A DNA stretch of 64,000 nucleotides from Fluviirhizobium alvei (GTDB lineage: Bacteria; Pseudomonadota; Alphaproteobacteria; Rhizobiales; Rhizobiaceae). The stretch is from the NCBI RefSeq assembly GCF_030551875.1, contig NZ_JAUOZU010000001.1, positions 248,001 to 312,000 of the forward strand, in the 5' to 3' direction. The notes under the pieces are model-generated. The model was not told where the DNA came from and searched no databases. It saw only the letters and a program-made list of their open reading frames with translations. Of this stretch, positions 51,843-61,824 are shown in pieces; the first letter of the stretch is position 1, and each line of letters opens with the position of its first letter. The translations under genes and the position numbers were made by a program.

Positions 51843-52217
51843 TCACACCGCCTGCCGCGGGAGTGGCCAGAAGAAGGTAACAAGCCCGATCCAGATCGCG
51901 TTGAACATCGGGAAGGCAGTCAAGCCAAGCGCAACGGTGCCATTGGCGGTGAAATAGAGGCCGGCGGCCAGATCGACCAGCTGGATGGCACCCATGAGCC
52001 GGATGAGAAGGCGGTTCTTTTCGGGTGCTGCCGCCGCCAGCCAGAAACCGGCACCATAGACGAGAAACCGAGAGGCCAGCATGGCGAGCGGATAATGGAT
52101 ATCGGCTGGCGGGATCGAATGTCCCATGGATGCCAGGAATGCATCGGGTGCAAAAAGATAGGCAAGGCCAAGAACGATCTGGATGGTTCCGATCAGGCGC
52201 AGCAGCAGTTTCAGCAT
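51843..52217 (-). CDS. Small four-TM membrane protein
   Basis: A 124-residue hydrophobic protein with four predicted membrane segments (LLRLIGTIQIVLGLAYLFAP, PLAMLASRFLVYGAGFWLAA, LIRLMGAIQLVDLAAGLYFT, MFNAIWIGLVTFFWPL). The layout is like DoxX-type or related small membrane proteins, but the family is not certain. It is the first gene of a leftward operon with the methyltransferase, divergent from the HxlR regulator, so it is the likely regulatory target. Confidence 0.78.
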   Translation of the reverse strand: MLKLLLRLIGTIQIVLGLAYLFAPDAFLASMGHSIPPADIHYPLAMLASRFLVYGAGFWLAAAAPEKNRLLIRLMGAIQLVDLAAGLYFTANGTVALGLTAFPMFNAIWIGLVTFFWPLPRQAV

Positions 52218-52265
52218 GTCAGTCTCCTATGTTTGACGTGACATCAGCTAAAGCGAGCGCTATAT

Positions 52266-52301
52266 AAAGTGAAGTAGTTACCAAAAGTGAAGTTGAAACT
52301 T
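52266..52301. promoter_or_regulatory. Candidate HxlR operator in divergent gap
   Basis: AAAGTGAAGT occurs twice (52266 and 52284, 18 bases apart), and AAGTT-GA-AACTT (52290-52301) is an inverted repeat just before the regulator gene. The gap serves two divergent genes, a usual place for autoregulation. Confidence 0.4.
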
Positions 52302-52316
52302 TTCTGGAGATCAAGC

Positions 52317-52658
52317 ATGTCCGGGACGGAGCTCCTTGAGAATCTCGCCGATGGGCCATGCGTGGTGGCATGCCCCGTCCGTCGCGCGCTCGACATTCTG
52401 GATGGCAAATGGACCCTGCTGGTTGTCCGCGATCTTCTCTCCGGCAAGAAGCGCTATAGCGAGTTGCAGCGAAGCCTTGAGGGCATTTCGCCCCGCATTC
52501 TCGCCCAGCGTCTGCGCGATCTCGAAGCGCAGGGGCTTGTTCTCCGGCGCGTCTTTCCGACCAATCCACCGACGACCGAATACGAACTCACCGAGCAGGG
52601 GCTCGCCATGCGCGGCATCATCGGGGCCTTGGCAGAGTTCGGCGCCACGATGGTCTGA
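52317..52658 (+). CDS. HxlR-family transcriptional regulator
   Basis: Winged-helix regulator of 113 residues. The HxlR signature is clear: CPVRRALDILDGKWTLLVVR, then DLLSGKKRYSELQRSLEGIS and PRILAQRLRDLEAQGLVLRR. Two Cys residues (C15 and C19 region, CVVACP) sit at the position that senses redox or electrophiles in some members. ATG 52317 has CTGGAGA about seven bases upstream; a GTG at 52287 would add ten residues across the candidate operator. It converges on the GNAT gene with no gap. Confidence 0.9.
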   Translation: MSGTELLENLADGPCVVACPVRRALDILDGKWTLLVVRDLLSGKKRYSELQRSLEGISPRILAQRLRDLEAQGLVLRRVFPTNPPTTEYELTEQGLAMRGIIGALAEFGATMV

Positions 52659-53156
52659 TCAGAGTCTGTTTTTCAGAGACCATTCTGGCTTCAGAACCGC
52701 CATCATCACGAGATCGGCGCGGCTGCCGTCCGGCAGCTTGTAGGCCTGACGCATCAATCCCTCGCTGACGAATCCCACCTTCTCATAGGCACTGTGGGCG
52801 CGATGATTGTCGGCAAAATGATCGAGCCAGACACGGTGGGCGCCGGGCAGCGAGAAGGCCCATTCCAGCACAAGGTCGAGAAAGGCGGAGCCGAGACCCT
52901 TGCCGGTTTCGGCCATGGCGATGCGCTTGAGGTAGATGTTGCCCTGTTCGCTGCCGATATCCCGAAGGATGGCAAAACCGACCACCTTGTCGGCATCATC
53001 GATTGCCAGCAGATAGGCATGCGTCGGATCGTCCACCAGTGTTTCATGGATGGACCGTGCCGAACGGCCGACCAGAGCCTCGAAGCCCGGCAGCCGTTCG
53101 ATTTCCATGATCCTGTCGATATCGCTGGCTTTTGCGCGCCGGATCTGGATCGGCAT
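52659..53156 (-). CDS. GNAT-family acetyltransferase
   Basis: N-acetyltransferase of 165 residues. The acetyl-CoA motif A is in the segment MAETGKGLGSAFLDLVLEWA (G-K-G-L-G-S), after GNIYLKRIA, and the late motif is DNHRAHSAYEKVGFVSEGLM. It resembles RimI-type enzymes in layout, with unknown substrate. It begins two bases after the edd stop on the same strand, so it is likely co-transcribed with zwf-pgl-edd. Confidence 0.88.
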   Translation of the reverse strand: MPIQIRRAKASDIDRIMEIERLPGFEALVGRSARSIHETLVDDPTHAYLLAIDDADKVVGFAILRDIGSEQGNIYLKRIAMAETGKGLGSAFLDLVLEWAFSLPGAHRVWLDHFADNHRAHSAYEKVGFVSEGLMRQAYKLPDGSRADLVMMAVLKPEWSLKNRL

Positions 53157-53158
53157 GA

Positions 53159-54976
53159 TCAGAACAGCACGCTCGCGCCCTGGTCTGCCGGTCCGGCCAT
53201 CTGGCGGAAGATTGCAAACATCTCGCGCCCGAGCCCGAACTCGTTGTGGGAGAGGTCTGCCGTCACCGGCGTGCGGCTGGCAAGTTCCGCAGCATCGACC
53301 AGCAGCTCCAGACTGCCGTTCTCCGCATCGAGACGGATCATGTCGCCCTCGCGGATGAGGCTGATCGGCCCGCCGTCCTTGGCCTCCGGTGTTACGTGAA
53401 TGGCCGCGGGAACCTTGCCCGATGCGCCGGACATGCGGCCATCGGTGAGAAGTGCCACGCGTTGGCCGCGATCCTGCAGGATGCCGAGCACGGTGGTCAG
53501 CTTGTGCAGTTCCGGCATGCCGTTCGCTTTCGGTCCCTGGAAGCGCACCACGGCAACGAAATCGCCTGTCAGTTCGCCATTCTTGAAGGCGGCGTTGAGT
53601 TCAGCCTGGTCATGGAACACCTTGGCGGGTGCTTCGATCAGATGCCGGTCCGGCTTCACGGCGGAGATCTTGATCACACCGGTGCCGATATTGCCCGAAA
53701 GCATTTTAAGCCCGCCGGACTGCTGGAACGGCGTTTCGATCCTGGTCAGAACCTTGGGGTCGCCGCTTTCTTCCGGAACCGGCATGCGCAGCACGCGACG
53801 GTTCTCGTCCAGCTTCGCCTCGACCGTATAGGCTTCGAGACCCTGGCCGAACACGGTGCGCACATCGTCATGCAGCTGGCCGCCCTTCAGCAGTTCGCGG
53901 ATCAGGAAGCCCATGCCGCCGGCGGCGTTGAAATGGTTCACGTCGGCCAGCCCGTTCGGATAGACCCGTGCCAGAAGCGGTACGGCATCGGAAAGGTCTG
54001 ACACATCCTGCCAGGTCAGGTGAATGCCGGCTGCCCGCGCAATGGCGACCAGATGCAGCGTGTGATTTGTCGAGCCACCGGTCGCATGCAGGCCGACAAC
54101 GCCGTTGACGATCGAGCGCTCGTCGATCATTTCGCCGGCTGCCGTATATTCATTGCCGAGCGCGGTGATTTCGAGCGCGCGTTTTGCGGCTTCGCGGGTG
54201 AGAGCCTCGCGCAGCGGCGTGCCCGGATTGACGAAGGAGGAACCGGGCATATGGAAGCCCATGATCTCCATCAGCATCTGGTTGGAGTTGGCGGTGCCGT
54301 AGAAAGTGCAGGTGCCGGGTCCGTGGTAGGATTTGCTTTCGGCCTCGAGCAATTCGTCACGCCCGACCTTGCCCTCGGCGAAAAGCTGGCGAACCCGCGC
54401 CTTCTCGTCGTTCGGCAGGCCCGAGGTCATCGGCCCGGCCGGGATGAAAACCGCCGGCAGATGGCCGAAGGTCAGCGCCGCGATCGCCAGACCCGGGACG
54501 ATCTTGTCGCAGACACCGAGATAGACCACGGCATCGAACATGTTGTGGGTCAGGCCGATACCGGCCGACATCGCAATGAGATCACGCGAAAACAGCGACA
54601 GTTCCATACCGGGCTGGCCCTGGGTCACGCCGTCGCACATGGCCGGAACACCGCCGGCCACCTGCGCGACGCCACCGGCTTCGCGCGCCGCCTGACGGAT
54701 GAGCTCCGGATAGGTTTCATAGGGCTGGTGCGCCGAAAGCATGTCGTTATAGGCCGTGATGATGCCGAGATTGGGGGCCTTGTCGCCGGCAAGCAGGCTC
54801 TTGTCGGCGGGGGAACAGACGGCAAACCCGTGCGCGAGGTTGCCGCAGCCAAGAACGCTGCGGTGCGGGCCGCGGCTGGCGGCCTCGCGAATACGTCCGA
54901 GATAGGCTTCCCGCGAGGGCTTCGACCGTTCGACAATGCGAGCGGTGATGGCTGCGATGGTGCTGTTGGCTGCCAT
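53159..54976 (-). CDS. edd: 6-phosphogluconate dehydratase Edd
   Basis: First committed enzyme of the Entner-Doudoroff pathway, making 2-keto-3-deoxy-6-phosphogluconate; iron-sulfur dehydratase (IlvD/Edd family), 605 residues. Family stretches are [51 protein letters not shown] (cluster Cys residues in CGN, MCDG and GVCDK) and [20 protein letters not shown] near the end. ATG 54976 with GGAAAG upstream gives the canonical N-terminus MAANSTIAA; upstream open codons are ignored. It follows pgl by about 96 bases. Confidence 0.97.
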   Translation of the reverse strand: MAANSTIAAITARIVERSKPSREAYLGRIREAASRGPHRSVLGCGNLAHGFAVCSPADKSLLAGDKAPNLGIITAYNDMLSAHQPYETYPELIRQAAREAGGVAQVAGGVPAMCDGVTQGQPGMELSLFSRDLIAMSAGIGLTHNMFDAVVYLGVCDKIVPGLAIAALTFGHLPAVFIPAGPMTSGLPNDEKARVRQLFAEGKVGRDELLEAESKSYHGPGTCTFYGTANSNQMLMEIMGFHMPGSSFVNPGTPLREALTREAAKRALEITALGNEYTAAGEMIDERSIVNGVVGLHATGGSTNHTLHLVAIARAAGIHLTWQDVSDLSDAVPLLARVYPNGLADVNHFNAAGGMGFLIRELLKGGQLHDDVRTVFGQGLEAYTVEAKLDENRRVLRMPVPEESGDPKVLTRIETPFQQSGGLKMLSGNIGTGVIKISAVKPDRHLIEAPAKVFHDQAELNAAFKNGELTGDFVAVVRFQGPKANGMPELHKLTTVLGILQDRGQRVALLTDGRMSGASGKVPAAIHVTPEAKDGGPISLIREGDMIRLDAENGSLELLVDAAELASRTPVTADLSHNEFGLGREMFAIFRQMAGPADQGASVLF

Positions 54977-55072
54977 AATGCTTTCCTTTCGCTGGTCCGG
55001 CGGTCCATGCCGCCAAGCAGGCGTTGCCCCGGGGAAGGGCGCTCGCCTCGTCAATCAGGCCATTGGGGTGCC

Positions 55073-55774
55073 TCAGGGCGCCCAGAAAATCTCTACCGTG
55101 CCCGGAACATTCTCAAGCACGATGCCGATCGGGAAAGGGCCATGCTCATCGCCGCCCGCCAGCGCTTGTTCGAGCACGTCCATTTTCTGCTGCCCCTCGA
55201 TATGCAGCACCAGCAGGCGCGCATCCTGGAGCGCGGAAAAAGTCAGCGTCAGCCGCGTCTCGCCGGCACCTTCGGCTTCCATGGTAATAACGCCGCGTGG
55301 CGTTTTCATGGACAGGGCTTCTGCCAGCCGGTCGCCGCCCGGGAAGAAGGAAGCCGTGTGCCCGTCATTGCCCATGCCGAGAATGGCGACATCGAACGGA
55401 TAGCCGATGGCTGCAACAGCTTCACTCGCTAGCGCTGCCGAATGTGCGGCATCGCCGCCGGCATGATAAAGCGGCACGAACTCAGCCGCCGCTGCAGCAT
55501 TCTGCAGGAGATTGTCTCTGACGAGCGCATGGTTAGAGCGCTCGCTGTCCGGCGGCACGAACCGTTCGTCGACAAGCGTCACGGTCACGCGGCTCCAGTC
55601 GATCGAGCGGGTGGAGAGCGCCTTGAAGAAAGCCTTGGGGGTCGACCCGCCCGAGACCGCGATCGACGCCTTGCCGCGGGCGGCAATCCCTTCGGCAAGG
55701 GCGGCGCTGACCCGGTCTGCAAGCGCTGAAGCCAGCGTTTCCTTGTCAGCTAGTCTGTTCAATTGATGCGCCAT
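55073..55774 (-). CDS. pgl: 6-phosphogluconolactonase Pgl
   Basis: Hydrolyses 6-phosphogluconolactone to 6-phosphogluconate, 233 residues, glucosamine-6-phosphate isomerase-like fold. Signature segments are ASIAVSGGSTPKAFFKAL, VTVTLVDERFVPPDSERSNH and FDVAILGMGNDGHTASFFPG with the catalytic His. It begins seven bases after the zwf stop, so the two are translated from one message. Confidence 0.96.
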   Translation of the reverse strand: MAHQLNRLADKETLASALADRVSAALAEGIAARGKASIAVSGGSTPKAFFKALSTRSIDWSRVTVTLVDERFVPPDSERSNHALVRDNLLQNAAAAAEFVPLYHAGGDAAHSAALASEAVAAIGYPFDVAILGMGNDGHTASFFPGGDRLAEALSMKTPRGVITMEAEGAGETRLTLTFSALQDARLLVLHIEGQQKMDVLEQALAGGDEHGPFPIGIVLENVPGTVEIFWAP

Positions 55775-55781
55775 GCTTCAC

Positions 55782-57251
55782 CTATTCGTGCCATGTGCGG
55801 CCATCACGCTCGATGAGCGCGATGGAATGGCTCGGACCCCAGGTGCCCGACGTATAACCCTGGACGGATTGTCCGGTTTCTTCCCAACCTTTGAGGATCG
55901 GGTCGATCCAGCGCCAGGCCGCCTCGACTTCGTCACGACGCATGAACAGCGTCTGGTTGGCCCGGATCACATCCAGCAGCAAACGCTCATAGGCATCCGG
56001 ATTGCGGGCATCGAAAGCCTGGGCGAAGCTCATGTCGAGCGACACTTCACGCAGGCGCATGCCGCCCGGTCCGGGGTCCTTGATCATGATCGACTGTTTG
56101 ACGCCCTCATCGGGCTGCAGACGGATGATCAGCTGGTTCTCACCGATACGCCCCGCCGAACTGTCGAAGATCGAATGCGGGATCGGCTTGAAGGTGATGA
56201 CAATTTCCGAAACGCGCGAGGCCAGTCGCTTGCCGGTGCGAATATAGAAGGGAACGCCCGCCCAGCGCCAGTTGCCGATTTCGGCCTTGATGGCGACATA
56301 GGTCTCGATATTGGAGGAGGGCGCTTCGAGATCGTCGAGATAGCCCTTGACGGCGCCCTTTTCGGAAGCGCCGGCGCGATATTGCCCGCGCACTGTCATT
56401 TTCTCGACGTTCGACGCGTCGATCGGCTTCAGCGAACGCAGCACCTTCAGCTTTTCGTCGCGCACAGCTTCGGCATGCATGGAGGAGGGCGCTTCCATCG
56501 CAACAAGGCAGAGAAGCTGCAGGATATGGTTCTGCACCATGTCGCGCAGGGCGCCGGCCTTGTCATAGTAACCGGCGCGACCTTCCAGCCCGACGGACTC
56601 GGCCACCGTGATCTGCACATGGTCGATATGGGCGGAATTCCACAGCGGCTCATAGAGCGCATTGGCAAAGCGCAGCGCCATCAGGTTCTGCACCGTTTCC
56701 TTGCCGAGATAATGGTCGATACGGTAGATCTGGTCTTCCTTGAAGACCTTGCCGATCGTGTCGTTGAGATCGAGTGCCGAAGCGAGATCACGGCCGATCG
56801 GCTTTTCGACCACGATGCGGGTCGATTTGGTGATCAGCTTGTGGTCGCGGATCTTTTCGCTGATCGAGCCGAAAATCGCGGGCGCTACGGCGAGGTAGAA
56901 AGCGCGGACACGCTCCTTGCCCTCATCGAGCAGCTTGCGCAATTCGTCCCAGCCCTTTTCGGATGCCGCATCGACCGACACATAGAACAGCCGTGCGGCG
57001 AACTTGGCGAAGGATTCCTCGTTGAACTCGCCGGGCTTGAGGAATTTCTCGAGCGCCACGCGGGCGAACTTGCGATAGTCGTCATGGCTCATCGGGCTGC
57101 GCGAAGCACCGATGATCCGCGTCGGCTCGGTAAACTGGCCTGCTTCCTGACGATGATAAAGGGCAGGCAGAAGCTTGCGCTCGGCAAGGTCGCCCGTGCC
57201 GCCGAAGACGACATAGTCAAATGGATCGACGGGAATGATCTGGCTGCTCAT
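55782..57251 (-). CDS. zwf: Glucose-6-phosphate 1-dehydrogenase Zwf
   Basis: NADP-dependent entry enzyme, 489 residues. The nucleotide-binding start is VVFGGTGDLAERKLLPALYH, the substrate-site motif RIDHYLGKETVQNLMALRFA (about 185-204, with catalytic His in DHYLGK), and GYLDDLEAPSSNIETYVAIK follows later. ATG 57251 is used because it has the conserved start and GAGAG upstream; the frame continues 27 codons without similarity. It heads the zwf-pgl-edd-GNAT operon; the 138-base AT-rich gap upstream is its promoter region. Confidence 0.97.
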   Translation of the reverse strand: MSSQIIPVDPFDYVVFGGTGDLAERKLLPALYHRQEAGQFTEPTRIIGASRSPMSHDDYRKFARVALEKFLKPGEFNEESFAKFAARLFYVSVDAASEKGWDELRKLLDEGKERVRAFYLAVAPAIFGSISEKIRDHKLITKSTRIVVEKPIGRDLASALDLNDTIGKVFKEDQIYRIDHYLGKETVQNLMALRFANALYEPLWNSAHIDHVQITVAESVGLEGRAGYYDKAGALRDMVQNHILQLLCLVAMEAPSSMHAEAVRDEKLKVLRSLKPIDASNVEKMTVRGQYRAGASEKGAVKGYLDDLEAPSSNIETYVAIKAEIGNWRWAGVPFYIRTGKRLASRVSEIVITFKPIPHSIFDSSAGRIGENQLIIRLQPDEGVKQSIMIKDPGPGGMRLREVSLDMSFAQAFDARNPDAYERLLLDVIRANQTLFMRRDEVEAAWRWIDPILKGWEETGQSVQGYTSGTWGPSHSIALIERDGRTWHE

Positions 57252-57389
57252 GGCGATCTCTCGGTTGATACTCGAATTTCGATTTCGCAATCTAATCGAT
57301 TTAAAGATATCAGACCCGCCGCCAGCGAACAACCCTTTTTTGCATCCGCGAAGCCGCTGCCGAAAGCCGCGGCTCCGCCAGCCGGTCGA

Positions 57390-58676
57390 TCAGATCCGGT
57401 CCATCATCGCAAACCAGGTCAGCGCCAGAAACAGCAACGGTGCCCGGAATGTCTGGCCTCCCGGGAAGGGTTTGATGTTGAACGAGCGATAGAGCTCAAG
57501 GTCGGTTGCCTTGCCGGTCAGCATCTCTGCATAGAGCCGTCCGCAATAGTTTGCGAGCATGACGCCGTGGCCCGAATAGCCGCCAATAACGGTAACATTG
57601 GGCTTGACCTGGCGCACGAAAGGCAGCCTCGGCATGGTGATGCCGACATAGCCGCCCCAGCCATGCGTGAAGGGAATATCCTTCAGTTCCGGATAGATCT
57701 CCGCGACCTGCCGCCGGATATGGCTGGTAATGTCGCTCGGACTGTCGGACGTATAGGCCTCGCGGCCGCCGAACAGCAGACGGCCATCCTTGGATTTGCG
57801 GAAATAGCGGACGACGAACCGCGAATCGGCCACCGATTCGCCGCCCGGGATGATCTTCGGAAACGCATCGAGCGGCGGCGTCGCGCCGATGAAGGAGCCG
57901 ATCGGCATCACATGCGCCGCGGTTTCGGGCTCGAGACCCTTCGTATAGGCATTGGTGGCGAGCAGCAGCTTGTCGGCGATTATAGTCCCGCGTGCGGTTT
58001 CGACTCGGACCTTGCCACCCTCGGCATGGATCGCCTTGGCCGCGCTCATCTCATGGAGCCTGGCGCCGGCGCGAGCGGCAGCGGCTGCCAGTCCCACGAT
58101 CAGCTTCATCGGGTGGATATGGCCGGTGCCCCGGTCATAGACGCCGAAATGAAACCGCGACGATCCCACGCGCGATGCGGTCTCCTCGCGCTCCATGAAA
58201 TGCAGGTGCGGATAATCGTATCGCTCGGCGGCGATCGATGCATTCTCACGGAACGCCTTTTCATAGCGCGGCTTGTGAGCCACGATCATATGTCCCTGCT
58301 GATATTCGATATCGATATTCTCGGACGCAGAGAAATCGAGCAGATGCCGTTTGGCCGCTTCGCCCATGGCAAAAAGGGCGCGCGACCGTTCGAGACCGAA
58401 CTCGGCTTCGCATTCTTCCGGCCACCAGCGTTGGCCGGTACCGAGCTGGCCGCCATTGCGGCCCGATCCGCCATCGCCGAAGCGGTTGGCATCGATCAGG
58501 ATGACATCGACGCCTGCCTTTGCGAGATGGTAGGCGGCCTGCAGGCCGGTGAAACCGCCGCCGATGATGGCCACCGAGGCCTGTGTCGATCCATCGAGAG
58601 CGGGGTAGGTCGGACGATCGCCGACGGAATCTTCATACCAGGAAATGCCGGGAGAAATGGGGCTTTGCCAAGCCAT
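57390..58676 (-). CDS. FAD-dependent amine oxidase-like protein (OrdL/PuuB type)
   Basis: Flavin oxidoreductase of the DAO family, 428 residues. The FAD-binding motif ASVAIIGGGFTGLQAAYHLA is at about 36-55, followed by the family signature GDGGSGRNGGQLGTGQRWWP. The late motif WGGYVGITMPRLPFV and GGYSGHGVMLANYCGRL belong to the same family. Gamma-glutamylputrescine oxidase and related enzymes have this layout; the substrate here is not determined. ATG 58676 has GAAAGG upstream; the frame remains open 32 codons further up. Confidence 0.88.
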   Translation of the reverse strand: MAWQSPISPGISWYEDSVGDRPTYPALDGSTQASVAIIGGGFTGLQAAYHLAKAGVDVILIDANRFGDGGSGRNGGQLGTGQRWWPEECEAEFGLERSRALFAMGEAAKRHLLDFSASENIDIEYQQGHMIVAHKPRYEKAFRENASIAAERYDYPHLHFMEREETASRVGSSRFHFGVYDRGTGHIHPMKLIVGLAAAAARAGARLHEMSAAKAIHAEGGKVRVETARGTIIADKLLLATNAYTKGLEPETAAHVMPIGSFIGATPPLDAFPKIIPGGESVADSRFVVRYFRKSKDGRLLFGGREAYTSDSPSDITSHIRRQVAEIYPELKDIPFTHGWGGYVGITMPRLPFVRQVKPNVTVIGGYSGHGVMLANYCGRLYAEMLTGKATDLELYRSFNIKPFPGGQTFRAPLLFLALTWFAMMDRI

Positions 58677-58737
58677 GGAACTGCCTTTCGTTGAGGAACA
58701 TGTCTGACCCGCCAATGCATCGGCCGGCCGTATGGGT

Positions 58738-58935
58738 TCACATCGAAAGGCGACAACGGCCTTCGCCGTCACGCGGGGCGCGGAGACCGATTTTCATGGC
58801 AAAAAGTCCCGCCCTGCGGTCGAGATCGCTGAAGAACTGTTTGACGACGAAAGCGAGCGCCCAGACGAGCGCCTTCAGCCCCTGGGATCTGCGTTTGCGG
58901 CGGTTTGCGGGTTGCCGGCTGCGGGTCTGGAACAT
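58738..58935 (-). CDS. Small basic protein, 65 residues, unknown
   Basis: Opens with MFQTRSRQPANRRKRRSQGL, followed by a hydrophobic helix (KALVWALAFVVKQFFSDL) and a basic tail (RRAGLFAMKIGLRAPRDGEG). A strong ribosome binding site AGGAGGTGG stands nine bases before the ATG, much better than for most genes here. It lies between the receptor terminator and the oxidoreductase gene, same strand, 61 bases before the latter. The family is not recognised; a small membrane-associated protein is possible. Confidence 0.6.
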   Translation of the reverse strand: MFQTRSRQPANRRKRRSQGLKALVWALAFVVKQFFSDLDRRAGLFAMKIGLRAPRDGEGRCRLSM

Positions 58936-58989
58936 TCTGCTTCCACCTCCTCGCATCGGCATGGCTCACCTCACTGCCCTGAAGGGCGT

Positions 58990-59020
58990 GCAAACGAAAA
59001 ACGCGCCATTGCTGGCGCGT
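58990..59020 (-). terminator. Rho-independent terminator after receptor gene
   Basis: On the minus strand ACGCGCC/GGCGCGT form a 7-bp stem with a 6-base loop, followed by TTTTCGTTTG. It ends the message of the receptor gene at 59081-61609. Confidence 0.85.
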
Positions 59021-59080
59021 TCTGTCTAACCTGAAACCGGTGCGAGCGGCAAGCCGGCACAGCCTGCCGTGTCGTCGCAG

Positions 59081-61609
59081 TCAGGCTGCGTGGCGGCGAT
59101 GATTGCCGTTTTCGCGTTCGATGCTGAAGGCGGCCACAAGCTGCATCAGCGTGTCTGCCTCTTCGGCCAACTGGCGCGTGGCCGCATTGGTTTCCTCCAC
59201 CATGGCGGCATTGCGCTGGGTCACCTGGTCCATCTGGTTGACGGTCGAGTTGACTTCCGAAAGCGATGCGGCCTGTTCCCGTGCCGAAGTGGCAATCAGT
59301 TCGACATGGCCGGCCACATCGACGATCTGACGCGAAATCTCGGTCAGCACCGAGCCGGTTTCGGCGACATATTGCGAACCGGTTGACACTTCGGTAACCG
59401 AGGTCGCAATCAGTTCGCCGATTTCCTTGGCAGCCTTTGCTGAGCGCTGGGCGAGCTCGCGCACTTCCTGGGCGACGACGGCGAAACCCTTGCCCGCTTC
59501 GCCCGCGCGGGCAGCTTCGACGCCTGCATTGAGCGCCAGCAGATTGGTCTGGAAGGCGATCGAGTCGATCACATCGATAATCTGGGCGATACGATCCGAC
59601 GAGTCCTTGATCCGCGACATTGCCGAAATCGCGTTCTGAACGACCGCCGCCGAATTGTCGGCATTGCGCTTGGCCTGGGCGACGACGGTACGGGCTTCTG
59701 CAGCACGCTCGGATGCCGTGTTGACGGTTGCGGTGATCTGGTCGACGGCAGCTGCGGTTTCCTCAAGCGATGCCGCCTGTTGTTCGGTCCGCTTGGAAAG
59801 CTCGTCGGCGGAATCCGACAGTTCGACCGTGTTGCGCTGTATCATCGAGGCATTGCCGCGGATCTGGCTCATCGTATCCTGCAGCCTGAGCAGCGAGACG
59901 TTGAAATCGTTGCGCAACTGTTCGAGGCGACCGAAGAACGGCGTTTCGATGGTCTCGGAAATATCGCCCTGCGACAGGCGGCCAAGGCCGGCGGCAAGAG
60001 CATCGACGGCGAAATCGATCTGGCGGTCGACATCCACCTTTTCGCGGTCGTTGCGCTGGCGCTCCTCTTCTGCGGCACGACGCTCGGCTTCGCTACGCTG
60101 TTCGATCTCGATTTTGGACAGCGCGTTCTGTTTGAAGACACCGAGCGCGCGGGCCATTTCGCCGATTTCGTCGACGCGGGCCTCACCGGAAATGCTGGTG
60201 TCGAGTGCGCCATCGGCAAGCCGGCGCATGGCCGCTGTAATCTGGCCAATCGGTCCCTTGAAGGTCATGACCAGGCCGATACCGGCAAAGATGGCAATGA
60301 TGATACCGGCTGCCATGGCGCTGAGCGAGATCGAGTTGGCGTCTTCCCGTTCGGCACCGGCGCTTTGCTTCTGAAGTTCGGCGAACGTGGTCAGCTGCTG
60401 CCAGATCGTATCGATTTCTGCACCGGCAGCGGAGAATTTTTCAAACCTCTGCTCGCTGACACTCACGAGCTCCTTGGCTGCGGCGCCCATGGCATCGATG
60501 ACAGGCACGAGTTTGGTGGCAGTCTCTGAGATGGCTTTCACTTCCTCAGCCGTAAACACCAGCGTCTTGAGGTGCGCGCTCATCTCGCCCAGATCGCGGG
60601 CAAGGATGCCGCGGTTCTTTTCGTTGGGCTCGAGCATGAAGGTCGCGAGATTGATGCGGATCGCATAGGCATCCTCCACCACCTTGCGGCTGCCGGTCAG
60701 AAGGCGCTCGGCCTTGATCAACGGCTGCTTGAGTTCGGCGAACTTGTCTGATGCTTCCTTCATCCTCTGGCCTGCGGCAAGGCCGAGATAGACAGATGTC
60801 TGCCGCATGGCATTGATCTTGGCCGACAGTTCCGAAACCGTCGCATCCGACTTGTCATTCCTGTCGAGAATGCCGGTAAGAGCGGCTAGGTTTGCCTCGA
60901 TCGTCTTCGAGATCGATTTGCTTTTTTCCGGCAGCACGGACTTGAGCTTGCCCGTCCGCTTCTTGATCTCGTCGAAGTTTGCCTTCGCAAAATCGTACTT
61001 GGCTTCCGGGCTTGGTTGCGTCGAGAATTTTTTGGCGATGTCGGTCAGGAATGCCGATGTGGCGTTGATCTGATCGGCCTGCGAAAGCAGCGTCTTTGCG
61101 CTGTTTTCATCGACACGGACATTCACCTGTACGCGCGTCGCGGCCGTTATGATCTTCTTCTGTGCATCGGTCACCAGTGCGAGATTGTCGGTGATGGCGG
61201 TCCGGATCGCGGTCTCTTTCTCGTCCAGCTCCCAGAGCGTGTCGATCTTCGAGGCAACGGCATCGACAGACGTCAGGACCTTTTCGAGATCTTCGCGACC
61301 CTGAGCCCCCTTGGGAAGCTGGCCCAGCGTTTCGTCCAGGATAGCGCGCTGTTGCTTGAGCTCGTCCGATACCTTCGCTCGCGTTTCTTGGTTGGTATCC
61401 TCGAGGAATGCGCTCATCGATGATGAAACGTCACGAAACCCTGAAAGGGACTGCAGAACGCTGTTGGAAATCTCCATGCGTCCTTCGAGCAGGTCGGATG
61501 TATAGAGCCCTGTCAGGCCGACAGCCGAAATGCTGATGACAAAAGGCAGGATGAAGATCAGGACCTTGGTCTGGATCTTGAAACGGGACAATATGCGATC
61601 AATATTCAT
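59081..61609 (-). CDS. Methyl-accepting chemotaxis protein, transmembrane
   Basis: Receptor of 842 residues. TM1 at about 14-36 ([20 protein letters not shown]), a long all-helical periplasmic sensor domain (about 37-425), TM2 at about 426-447 ([18 protein letters not shown]), HAMP at about 448-500, a charged coiled coil, a methylation helix, and the signalling tip [20 protein letters not shown] at about 680-700. The large helical sensor resembles helical bimodular-type sensors; the ligand is unknown. No CheR-tethering pentapeptide at the end. ATG 61609 ([10 protein letters not shown]) is preferred to a TTG at 61660. Its central part is nearly identical to the neighbouring receptor. Confidence 0.93.
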   Translation of the reverse strand: MNIDRILSRFKIQTKVLIFILPFVISISAVGLTGLYTSDLLEGRMEISNSVLQSLSGFRDVSSSMSAFLEDTNQETRAKVSDELKQQRAILDETLGQLPKGAQGREDLEKVLTSVDAVASKIDTLWELDEKETAIRTAITDNLALVTDAQKKIITAATRVQVNVRVDENSAKTLLSQADQINATSAFLTDIAKKFSTQPSPEAKYDFAKANFDEIKKRTGKLKSVLPEKSKSISKTIEANLAALTGILDRNDKSDATVSELSAKINAMRQTSVYLGLAAGQRMKEASDKFAELKQPLIKAERLLTGSRKVVEDAYAIRINLATFMLEPNEKNRGILARDLGEMSAHLKTLVFTAEEVKAISETATKLVPVIDAMGAAAKELVSVSEQRFEKFSAAGAEIDTIWQQLTTFAELQKQSAGAEREDANSISLSAMAAGIIIAIFAGIGLVMTFKGPIGQITAAMRRLADGALDTSISGEARVDEIGEMARALGVFKQNALSKIEIEQRSEAERRAAEEERQRNDREKVDVDRQIDFAVDALAAGLGRLSQGDISETIETPFFGRLEQLRNDFNVSLLRLQDTMSQIRGNASMIQRNTVELSDSADELSKRTEQQAASLEETAAAVDQITATVNTASERAAEARTVVAQAKRNADNSAAVVQNAISAMSRIKDSSDRIAQIIDVIDSIAFQTNLLALNAGVEAARAGEAGKGFAVVAQEVRELAQRSAKAAKEIGELIATSVTEVSTGSQYVAETGSVLTEISRQIVDVAGHVELIATSAREQAASLSEVNSTVNQMDQVTQRNAAMVEETNAATRQLAEEADTLMQLVAAFSIERENGNHRRHAA
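59740..60340 (-). repeat. Near-identical receptor block, copy 1
   Basis: About 600 bases (TM2 end, HAMP, coiled coil and first signalling helix) are almost the same as 62538-63138, at a constant offset of 2798 bases with no insertion or deletion in the parts checked. Flanking receptor sequence on both sides is clearly more diverged. Confidence 0.85.
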
Positions 61610-61743
61610 CGCGCGCGACCTCTGGCGGTAAAGTTGTTTCACTAGACCACTTAGTCGCAAGGGTATCAGTAGGACTGAAGGCCAATGCGCCTGAACTCCC
61701 CCCGAGGTCCAGTTTCAATTGTCAGCAGATTTACATCTTCAAG

Positions 61744-61758
61744 TTAATTCGACACTAA
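61744..61758. promoter_or_regulatory. Degenerate CtrA-type box upstream of receptor gene
   Basis: TTAA-TTCGACA-CTAA on the plus strand (TTAG-N7-TTAA on the minus strand), one mismatch, in the AT-rich 260-base gap upstream of the receptor gene starting at 61609. Weak, listed because exact boxes occur elsewhere in the window. Confidence 0.2.
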
Positions 61759-61824
61759 TGCCGAAATCAATAAATTGGAGTTTTTATAAACTGAAGGTTG
61801 TCTATTGTTTGAAATGCAATATAT

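Noticed and set aside
55773-58694. A 973-codon open frame on the plus strand across zwf and the FAD oxidase gene
   Set aside because: It is the antisense shadow of two well-supported genes in high-GC DNA; its composition (rich in Arg, His, Asp) has no domain resemblance, and it crosses the zwf promoter gap.
58583-59034. Overlapping plus-strand frames of 100-148 codons around the small minus-strand gene
   Set aside because: No ribosome binding sites, they cross a terminator, and their composition is typical of shadows; the minus-strand 65-codon frame has the clear translation signal.
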